Shown here piece by piece: positions 50,279 through 58,900 of a stretch of 64,000 nucleotides of DNA. This DNA is from an uncultured Clostridia bacterium (GTDB lineage: Bacteria > Bacillota > Clostridia > Christensenellales > Aristaeellaceae). The position numbers and the translations under genes are program-made. Position 1 is the first letter of the stretch. Each line of letters begins with the position of its first letter. The stretch spans positions 4,763 to 68,762 of the forward strand of contig CAKUFI010000004.1 in assembly GCA_934647305.1 (NCBI GenBank), read 5' to 3'. A model generated the notes under the pieces. It searched no databases. It saw only the letters and a program-made list of their open reading frames with translations, and was not told where the DNA came from.

Positions 50279-50704
50279 ATGAAAATTTCAACCAAGGGCC
50301 GCTACGCGCTGCGCATGATGCTGGACGTGGCGCAGCACCAGGACGAGGGCTATGTGACCCTCAAGGACATCGCCTCGCGGCAGGCGATTTCAAAAAAATA
50401 CCTGGAGCAGATCGCGCTCCAGCTGACCCAGGCGGGCATGCTTCGCGCCGTGCGCGGGCATCAGGGCGGCTATCGGCTGACCTCCGCGCCCGGGGACTAC
50501 ACGGTGCTCTCCATTTTGGAGGTGACGGAAGGCCCGCTCGCGCCGGTGGCCTGCATGGATCAGACGCCGAATGCCTGCGCCCGGTGTGCCTCCTGCCTGA
50601 CGCTGCCCGTGTGGCAGGGGCTGGACCGCGTGATGCGCGACTACCTGGGCTCGATCACGCTTTCGAGCATCCTCGAACGGGCAAAGGACTGCCCCGAGGC
50701 GTAA
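50279..50704 (+). CDS. Rrf2-family transcriptional regulator (IscR-like)
   Basis: A 141-residue winged-helix regulator. The N-terminus MKISTKGRYALRMMLDVAQH and the DNA-binding stretch LKDIASRQAISKKYLEQI are typical of Rrf2. A cysteine cluster CMDQTPNACARCASC around residues 90-104 could hold an iron-sulfur cluster, although the spacing (C-x7-C-x2-C-x2-C) differs from IscR. The ATG at 50279 is preferred because AGGAG lies 9 bp upstream; the ATG at 50270 directly touches it. It is divergent from pstS and stands alone, without isc or suf genes next to it. Confidence 0.88.
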   Translation: MKISTKGRYALRMMLDVAQHQDEGYVTLKDIASRQAISKKYLEQIALQLTQAGMLRAVRGHQGGYRLTSAPGDYTVLSILEVTEGPLAPVACMDQTPNACARCASCLTLPVWQGLDRVMRDYLGSITLSSILERAKDCPEA

Positions 50705-51282
50705 TTCCTTTTTGACAGGCGGCTGTAGGTATTGCCGCCTCCCCTTTGCGTCCCTAAAAAACGAAGAACCCGGGAACTCGAATTTATGGTTCCCGGGTTC
50801 GTGTTCTGTCTGGTTGATAGCAGCAGGTGGCTCCGAGCACCGCACGGGAAGAAATTGGGGACTTTACTCTATGGTCCCCAATTTCGTGTGTTGTCCGGCG
50901 GCAGCAGGTGGCCGTCGGCCCTGCCGACCGGCAGCAGGCGGCTGTCGGCCCGCCGACTGGTGGAGGCAGCGCCGACATGAGTTTTCCGGAGAATTCCGGA
51001 AAACGGAAGAAATTGGGGACTTCAATCTATGGTCCCCAATTTCGTGTGTTGTCCGGCGGCAGCAGGCGGCCGTCGGCCCTGCCGACCGGCAGCAAGTGGC
51101 CGTTGGCCCTGCCGACTGGTGGAGGCAGCGCCGACATGAGTTTTCCGGAGAATTCCGGAAAACGGAAGAAATTGGGGACTTTAATTTATGGTCCCCAATT
51201 TCGTGTTTTGTCCGGCGGTAGCAAGTGGCTGTCGGCCCTGCCGACCGGCAGCAGGTGGCCGTTGGCCCTGCCAACCGGGGGC
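50705..51282 (-). repeat. Largest hairpin repeat array (family R1), with four long hairpins
   Basis: Read in the sense of the minus-strand protease gene. Four long hairpins start near 50764, 50852, 51010 and 51169; the last two lie in units about 159 bp apart. Stems are AACCCGGGAAC or AAATTGGGGAC, each with its matching arm and a CCATA loop start. Between them are short hairpins with AGG loops, including GTTGGC/GCCAAC beside GTCGGC/GCCGAC, and TTTTCCGGA/TCCGGAAAA hairpins. The array overlaps the 3' end of the protease gene. No gene lies in 50705-51180. Confidence 0.9.
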
Positions 51283-52089
51283 GCTTTCTTTGAGCAGAGC
51301 GCGAAGCAGGTCGCGCTCCTCAAGGATGCGCGCCTTTTCGCCAGGAATCAGGAAGCGATGCACCTTGCCTGGCACCAGATAGGCGGCCAGCTCGGCGGGT
51401 GAGAGATCCGGGGCGACGGCCAGCGTGCGCACGGGCATCGCGCGGCGGCGGGAAAGCTCCTTCTCACGGCCCATGAGCGACTGCACGGCCGCACTGGTTA
51501 CGCGCCGCATCTCGCCCGGAGCGCTGAGCAGCAGGTACGCGCCGCACAGGATCAGCGTCAGGTTGTACTGGCCAAGCGCGGCCATCGCGCAGCCCGTGAC
51601 GATCAGCAGGCCGCCCACCGCCTGGCCCAGCCGCACGCCCCATCGCACGGCCTTCGCGGGCGGCATGCGGCGCATCAGCAGCGCGCACAGTATCCGCCCC
51701 CCGTCCAGCGGCAGCGCGGGCAGCAGGTTGAACGCCATCAGGCACAGGTTGGCGAAGACCGCCAGGCATACGACCTCGCCGGGCAGCGCGCCCCACCAGC
51801 CCAGCGCTGCGCTCAGGCAGGCGAGCAGGCCGTTGGTCAGCGGGCCGCACAGGGCGACCAGACATAAGACCCCCGGCCGCATGCCCCAGACCTCCTCAAA
51901 CCGCGCCGCGCCCCCGCAGGGCATCAGCTCCAGCTCGGCCACCGGCACGTGCAGGGCGAGCGCCGCCGCGACGTGCGAGAGCTCGTGCAGCGCCACCGAG
52001 ACGAGCAGCACCGTCATGCGCAGGCCCTCGCCCAGGAACAGCGCGCACAGCAGCATGACCGGGCACAACGGGTGTACCCTGACCCGCAT
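51181..52089 (-). CDS. spoIVFB: SpoIVFB-like site-2 intramembrane metalloprotease (M50)
   Basis: A 302-residue membrane protease with the zinc motif HELSH at residues 35-39 in a helix and ALPLDGGRI near 122-130 (the equivalent of NPDG). The C-terminal cytoplasmic part has a CBS-like region. In Bacillus SpoIVFB cuts pro-sigma-K during sporulation. It overlaps the SpoIVFA-like gene as ATGA. The last about 32 residues, starting WQGQRPPAAG and ending NTKLGTIN, are encoded by the hairpin repeat and have no counterpart in the family, so the gene has lost its own stop codon. It may be functional, because the core is intact. Confidence 0.85.
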   Translation of the reverse strand: MRVRVHPLCPVMLLCALFLGEGLRMTVLLVSVALHELSHVAAALALHVPVAELELMPCGGAARFEEVWGMRPGVLCLVALCGPLTNGLLACLSAALGWWGALPGEVVCLAVFANLCLMAFNLLPALPLDGGRILCALLMRRMPPAKAVRWGVRLGQAVGGLLIVTGCAMAALGQYNLTLILCGAYLLLSAPGEMRRVTSAAVQSLMGREKELSRRRAMPVRTLAVAPDLSPAELAAYLVPGKVHRFLIPGEKARILEERDLLRALLKESAPGWQGQRPPAAGRQGRQPLATAGQNTKLGTIN

Positions 52090-52808
52090 CAGCCACCCAG
52101 GCGTTCGGCGGGATCAACGCTCTGCCCTTCCTCGCGCCACTCAAAGTACAGCCGTTCGCTGCTTTTGCCCAGCTCCTGCCCCTTCTCCACCTGCTGCCCC
52201 TCCTGCACGCCGGCCGAGGCCAGGTAGCCGTACACGCTCTCGCCGCCCTCGTGGGAGACGAGCACGATATAGTCGCTGCCCGCGCCGCGCCCCACCGCCG
52301 TCACCGTGCCCGCCTGCGCGCAGGACACGGGCGAATCCGCCTCGCAGGCATACTCCTGCCAGGGCTGGTCGGCGGAGAAGGCGTGACTGAGCGTGCCCTC
52401 GACCGGCCTGGCCAGCGCGTCCCCTTCGCCCATGTTCAAAAAGACCAGCGCCGTGTCGGGCATCAGCGCCCGCACGAAGCTCAGCCGCCCGATGGTGTGG
52501 TCCCAGTCCACGCGCATGCTGACCACCGAGCGGATCGACTGCGTGAGCCGGTTGCTCCAGGGCGCGTCGATATTGCGCACCGCCATCAGCGTCAGCAGCA
52601 GCGCGCAGGCCACCGCGCTGTTGCGGATCAGCCGCTCGCCGAAGGTCAGCCGGGGCGCGGCGGGTTTGTCCGCGGGGCGGTTCATTCGCTTTTCGCGCCG
52701 GAAAAAGCGGGCCCGACTGGCCCAGCCCTCCGCGCGCTTCTTTTTTTCAGGCTGCGTCTCAGGCGGCTGCCGCCCGGTCAGGATCTTGAGCTGTTCGCCG
52801 TTTGTCAT
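52089..52808 (-). CDS. spoIVFA: SpoIVFA-like membrane protein with a degenerate M23 domain
   Basis: A 239-residue protein. A basic N-terminal region precedes one membrane helix (about residues 60-78, AVACALLLTLMAVRN), then an external M23/LytM-like domain (about 145-235). The catalytic histidines are replaced: the YAHL position reads VYGYLAS and the HLHFE position reads RLYFEWR. SpoIVFA of Bacillus is likewise an inactive LytM relative that holds SpoIVFB. The ATG at 52808 has GGAGG 7 bp upstream; the frame is open beyond it. It is the first gene of the pair. Confidence 0.82.
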   Translation of the reverse strand: MTNGEQLKILTGRQPPETQPEKKKRAEGWASRARFFRREKRMNRPADKPAAPRLTFGERLIRNSAVACALLLTLMAVRNIDAPWSNRLTQSIRSVVSMRVDWDHTIGRLSFVRALMPDTALVFLNMGEGDALARPVEGTLSHAFSADQPWQEYACEADSPVSCAQAGTVTAVGRGAGSDYIVLVSHEGGESVYGYLASAGVQEGQQVEKGQELGKSSERLYFEWREEGQSVDPAERLGG

Positions 52809-52879
52809 AATCACACCTCCTGCCTTCATCGTATGCGCCCGCGTCCCAAGGCATGTATCGCATACCGCGCGGCGCTTTG

Positions 52880-52896
52880 GTCCATAATAACTGGAC
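52880..52896 (+). promoter_or_regulatory. Inverted repeat upstream of the glucan synthase gene
   Basis: GTCCA (52880-52884) and TGGAC (52892-52896) around TAATAAC. The site covers a -10-like CATAAT, so it could be an operator. Confidence 0.35.
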
Positions 52897-52922
52897 AATG
52901 ACGATGAACAGGAGCCTTATTT

Positions 52923-55900
52923 ATGCGTTCAGACGACTTTATGCGGGGAATCCCCTATGACGAACAGGCCATGCAGCAGCACATGCGCGCGCTGGCGCTC
53001 CGGGAGGACGTGACCGGACTGCGGGCGCTGCGCGGCACGACGCAGTGCGTTCGCGACCTGCACCGCGCGGCCCGCGCCCTGCAGGTCGGGGAGGACGAGC
53101 GTTCGGACGAGCTTGCCTGGATACTGAGCAATGCGCGGGTGCTCGAGGCGCTCTTCGGCGCGCAGGCCCGCCCGACCCGCCGCCGGCTCCCCGCGACGCA
53201 GGACGGCGTGCGCGTGCAGACGATGATGGACGAGCTGGTCGCCCACAGCGACGCGCTGGTCACGCCTGAGCGCCTGGCGCAGGCGATCTGTGCCTATGAC
53301 GAGGTGCGCGCGCTGCGGATGGACGAGCTCTGGAGCGCCCCGTGCGCGCTGAGCCTGGCGCTGGAGGAGACCTATTGCCGGGTGGGGCAGGCCGTGCTCG
53401 AGCGGGAGGAGGCGCGCCGGGCGGCCGAGGCCTGGGCGGAGGATTCGCAGCGCGTGCCTGTGCGGCGGGACGGGGCCTTCTGCGAGCGGGCGCTGCAGCT
53501 GCTGCACGAGCGGGAGGAGCCTGCCCGGCGGGAGGCGCTGGAGAAGCTGCTGCCCGGCGAGTCGATCGAGGAGCTGGTGCGCGTGGAGCGGGAAAAGTGC
53601 GCGCTGTCGCTGCTGCTGATGAACAACCTGCTCTCGACGATGCGCATGCTGGAGGGCCTCGACTGGGCAGAGCGCTTTGAGCAGGTCAGCCGGGTGGAGC
53701 AGGCGCTGCTTGACGACCCGTCCGGCACCTATCCGCGCATGGACAAGGCCTCCCGGGCGCAGGTTCGCGCGCAGGTGGTTCGCCTGAGCCGGGCAAGCGG
53801 CCTCAAGGAGCGCACCGTGGCCGGGCAGGCCGTCGAGCGGGCGCAGGCGGGCGAGGGCGTCCGGCGGGAGGTCAGCTGGTGGCTGTACACGAACGAGGGG
53901 CTCGAGGCGATGAGCCGCGGCCTTCGCCTGAGAAAAACGCTGCGGCTGTATCCCGACCCGACGGGGGCGAAGCGTATCGGCGCGATTCTGACCTGCTGCG
54001 CGCTCGAAATCGCGCTTTTTGGCGCGTTAAAACTGCCCTGGTGGGCGGTCTTTGCGTGGGCGGCGTGCGCCTGGGCGATTGCCGAGGAGCTGGTCAACCG
54101 CGCGGCGGCGCGCCTGGTAAAGCCGAAGCCGCTGCTCCGCCTGGCGCTGAAGGAGGCGGGAAAGGAATACCGGACGCTGGTTGTCATGCCGGCGCTGCTC
54201 AGCGGCGAGGCGAGGGCGGAGGCGCTTGCGGCCGAGCTGGAGAACCTGGGCGCGAACCAGCCGGACGAGAATATCGACTTTCTGCTGCTGGGCGACCTGC
54301 CAGACGCGAAGGAGGAGAGCCTGCCCGGGGACGAGGCCATCCTGTCGGCGGCGAAGCGGGGAATTGCCCGGGCGAACGGGCGTGCCGGGCGGGAGAAGTA
54401 TTATTTCCTGTGCCGCGCGCGCGAATACCAGCCGCAGGATCGCAAATACATGGCGCACGAGCGCAAGCGGGGGGCGCTGGGCGCGCTGATGGCCTACCTG
54501 CGGCTGGGCGAGAACGCCTTTTTGGAGCCGCCGCGCTTTGACCGGGCGTATCCGTTCGTGCTGACGCTGGACGCGGGCGGGCAGCTGCTGCCCGAGGACA
54601 TGCTGCGCCTGATCGCGACGATGGCGCACCCGATCAACCGGGCGCGGGTGGAGGACGGCGAGACGCGCGGCTACGCGGTGCTGGCTCCGCGCGTGCAGAC
54701 GGCGCTGAGCGAGCAGGTCAACGAATTCACGGCGCTCTTCGGCGGGTCGGGGGGCGTGGACACCTATGCCTCCTGCGCCTCGGACGCGTGGCAGGACGGG
54801 TCGGGTCAGGGCATTTATTCGGGCAAGGGCATATTGGACGCAAACGCCTTTTCTGCGCGCCTGCAGGGCCGTCTGCCGGACAACCGCATACTCAGTCACG
54901 ACCTGATCGAGGGCCTGTTTGCGGGCGCGGGGCAGGTCAACGACGTGACGCTCTACGAAGGCCACCCCAAAAGCCTGCGCGCCTGGCTGAAGCGCCTTGA
55001 ACGATGGACGCGGGGCGACTGGCAGCTGCTGCCGTTTGCGTGCGGCTGGCGGGAGAGTGAGCGCCTGAAGCCCATCGACCGGTTCAAGCTGTGCGACAAT
55101 TTGCTGCGCAGTCTGCTTTCCGGCGGGCAGGTCGCGCTGATACTGGCCGCGTTCTGGCTGCGCAGGCCGGAGGGAATCCTGCTTGCGCTGCTGCCCGATC
55201 TGCTGCCGCTCATCGGGCCGGGCATGCGGGAGGGCGATAGCTGGCTGCTCGCGCTGTGCCGAATCGCGTTTGCGCCGCTTGAGGCCGCGTGTACGCTGCG
55301 GGCGATCGGCCGGGCGCTGTGGCGGCAGGGCGTGTCGAAGCGGCGGCTGCTGGACTGGGTGACCGCCGACGACGCGGAGAAGAAAACCGGAAAGCTGCCC
55401 ATGGGTTTTCCGCGGCTGTGCGCGCTGGCAGTGTTTGCCAGTCTGCCGCTCCAGCCGCTGCTGCTTCTGCCCGGGGTGCCGCTGTGCGTTCTGTGGTGGA
55501 CGGCCGACGCACTGAGCGCTTACCTTGAAAGGCCGCGCGAGCAGGCCTTTGCGCCCGACCCCTCGCAGCGGGAGACGCTGATGGATCTGGCGGCGCGCAC
55601 CTGGCGCTTTTTCGAGGACACGGTGGAGGACAACGGCCTGCCGCCCGATAACGAGCAGCTCGACCCGCCAATCGGCCTGGCCCGGCGCACCTCGCCGACC
55701 AACGCGGCGCTGTACCTTATGTGCTGCGTGAGCGCGCGGGAGCTGGGGCTGATCGACGGGGAGGAGTGTATTCGGCGCGTCGAGACGGCGCTTGAGACAC
55801 TCGAGTCGCTGGAAAAGTGGGAAGGCCAGCTGTACAACTGGTACGATACCCGCACCGGCAAGCCGCTTTTCCCGCGCTATGTCTCGGCGGTGGACTCGGG

Positions 55901-58900
55901 TAACCTGGCGGCGGCGCTGATGTGCTGCGCCCAGGCGATTCCGTCCCTTGGCGGCAGGCTGCATGCGCTGGCCGCGGGCATGAACCTGCGCGCGCTGTAC
56001 GACGAAAAGCGGGAGCTGTTCTACATCGGCATGGACGTGGAGAGCGGCAGGATGAGCCAGTCGAGGTACGACCTGCTGGCCTCCGAGTCGCGCCTGCTGA
56101 GCTATGCCGCCATACTGCTCGGGCAGGTTCCGGCGCGGCACTGGAAGGCGCTCGGCCGGGCGATGACCCGCACGGAAAAGGGCGCGGCGCTGCTCTCCTG
56201 GAGCGGCACGATGTTCGAGTACCTGATGCCCGAGCTGCTAATTCCCGGGTGCGCGGGATCGCTGCTGCGCCAGAGCCGGGACGCGGTGATCGAGGCGCAG
56301 GTTCGCGCGGCGGAGGGCACGCCCTGGGGCGTGTCCGAGTCGGGCTACTATGCCTTCGACCGACACATGGCGTATCAGTACCGGGCGTTCGGCCTTTCCG
56401 AGGTGGCCCTGCGTGGGGACAGCCTGCCCGGGCCGGTGATCGCGCCCTACGCGTCGCTGCTGTGCCTGCGCGCCGCGCCCGAGGAGGTGCTTGAGAACCT
56501 CGAGGACATGAAGGAGCGCGGCTGGCTGGGCGAACACGGCCTGTACGAGGCGGTGGATTTCGCGCCGGAGCGGCTGGCCGAGGGGGTGAAGTGCGGCCTG
56601 GTGAAGAGCCACATGGCGCACCATCAGGGCATGATCCTGTGCGCGATCGCCAACCTGCTGGCGGACGACTGCCTGGTGCGCGCGTTCATGAGCAATCCGA
56701 AGGCGGCGGGGATGCGCCTGCTGCTGCAGGAAAAGCCGGCGGTGCGCCTGACCCTGCCCCGGCGGCGGGAGGAGGAAATCGAGGACGAGCCGACGCGCCG
56801 GGGCGTGCGAGTGAGCCGGGCGGGCGACCCCCATTCGCCGCTGCCCGATACCTGCCTGCTGGGCGGCGAGCATGCCGGGGTGTGCCTGGGCGCAAACGGC
56901 GAGGGCTGCCTGCAGCGGGAGGGATTTCTGGCCAACCGGCCGCGAATCAGCCCGTTTTCGCGCCCCGAGGGATTCTATGTGCACCTGAAAAGCGGGAACC
57001 TTGCCTGCGTGCTCAACGCGCCCGGGCAGGGAGAGGCGCGCGTGCGCATGGACGCGGGACGAATCAGCTATACCCGCGAGGCGGGCGGCTTCGAGGCGGC
57101 GCTGACTGTCTGCCTGTCGCCCGAGGACGGCGCGCTGTGCCGGCAGGTGCGGCTGCGCAACCTGACCGCCCGGACGAAGAGCTGCGAGGTCACCGGCTGC
57201 TTTGAGGTGGCGCTGGCGCAGCGGGCGGATTACCTGGCGCACCCGGCGTTTATGAACCTGTTCGTGCGCGCCTCCCGGCCGCAGGAAAACGCCCTGCGGT
57301 TCGACCGCAGGAAGCGCAGCCCGTCCGAGCGGTTCCCCGTGCTGATCGACTGCGTGTGCGGCGCGAAGGAGGGGGATGAAATCGCGGTCGAGTGCGACCT
57401 GGGCAGGCTGATCGGGCGGAGCGGCTCGCTGGATAAGGCCCCCCTGCCGCCTCTGACCGGCACGCTGGGCGACACGCTGAACCCGGCCTCGGCGATACAG
57501 GTTCGCCTGACCCTCGGCCCGGGCGAGGAGCGCACGCTGGCCTTTTTCACCGCGCTGACCGACCGGCCGGAGGAGTTCCTGCGCGCCCATGCCGGGGAGG
57601 ACTGCGCCCGCCGCGCGCTCGAACTGGCCGAAACGCAGGAACGGGCGCTGATACGATTCCTGTCGCTGAGCGCGGCGCAGTACGGCCTGTTTGAAAAGGC
57701 GGCGGCGCTGCTGTGCTTTCCGCGCGGAAACCTGAGCGCCGACCGTCCGCCCCGGGGAGACGTTTCGCCGCGGACGCTGTGGGAAATCGGCATTTCGGGC
57801 GAGCAGCCGATCGTGCTTGTGCGCGTGCGCTCGGCCGAGCAGGTGAGCCTGGCCCGCGAGACGCTCAGGCTTCATGAGTTTTACCAGGCGCACAATCTGA
57901 CGAGCGACCTGGTGCTGGTCAACGAATACGGAAACGACTACGAACAGCCGGTGCGCGACCGCCTGCGCGCGCTGGTCATGGGCAGCTGCCTGGGCGGCAG
58001 GATCGGGCAGACGGGCGGGGCGTTCCTGCTGGAGGGACAGTCGCTGACCGGGGCGCAGAGAGATGCGCTGGAGACGTACGCGGCGCTGAAGCTCTCCGGA
58101 GAGGAGGGGCCGCTGTCCGTGCAGCTTCGGCGCGCGCTGGCCGGCTTCCGCGCGCCCCACGAGAGGCCCCTGCTGCCCGTGGGCGAGGCCGAGCCGGGCG
58201 AAACGCTGGCCGCGTTCAACGGCTGGGGCGGGTTTACGAAAGACGGCGACTACCTGATCTGCCGCATGGACACCCCCGCGCCCTGGTGCAATGTGCTCGC
58301 CGGACAGGCGCTGGGCGCGCTGGTGACCGCGCGAGGGGGCGGGTTCAGCTGGTGCAAAAACAGCCGGAACGGACGGCTGACCGCCTTTACCAACGACACG
58401 CTGCAGGAGGACTTCTCCGAGTGCTTTTTGCTGGACGGCAGGCCGCTGCTGCCCGAAAGGACGCTGTTTTCGCCCGGAAAGGTGCGCTTTTTCGGCGAAA
58501 CCGACGGCTTTTCCTGGGAAAGCGAGCAGTGCGTGCACGTCAGGCTTCCGCTCAAGGCGCACCTTCTGACCCTGCGCAACGCGGGCGAACGTACCCGCAC
58601 CGTCCGCATGACCGCGCGAATCGACTGGTGTCTGGGCGTGACCGGCGCGGCGGCGGGGTGCACGCTGACCGGCACGGACGGCGAAATCCTCTGGGCGCGG
58701 GGTGACGCGGGCGTGCTGGCGGCGGCCTGCCTGAAGGGAATCGACGCGGCGGCGAAGGACAGTATGCTTTTTGGCGAGGTCACGCTGGCGCCCGGCGGCT
58801 GCGCGAAAGCCTGTCTGCTGATCGCCTGCGCGGACACGCTCGAGGAGGCGGACGACCTGCTCTCAGGCATGGACGGCGAGGCGCTGGGCGCGGAAACCGC

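Noticed and set aside
50705..51282. CRISPR array
   Set aside because: Units are about 150-190 bp with internal hairpins, the parts between are also repeats, and no cas gene is near.
50827..51402. Repeated short frames with an AVGPADRQQ-like motif in the repeat arrays
   Set aside because: These arise from translating the R1 hairpins. They have no independent start or conservation, apart from the true extension of the protease gene.
54027..58562. Two long minus-strand frames under the glucan synthase gene
   Set aside because: They are shadows with Arg- and Gln-rich composition. The plus strand carries recognisable GT84, glucoamylase and GH94 domains throughout.
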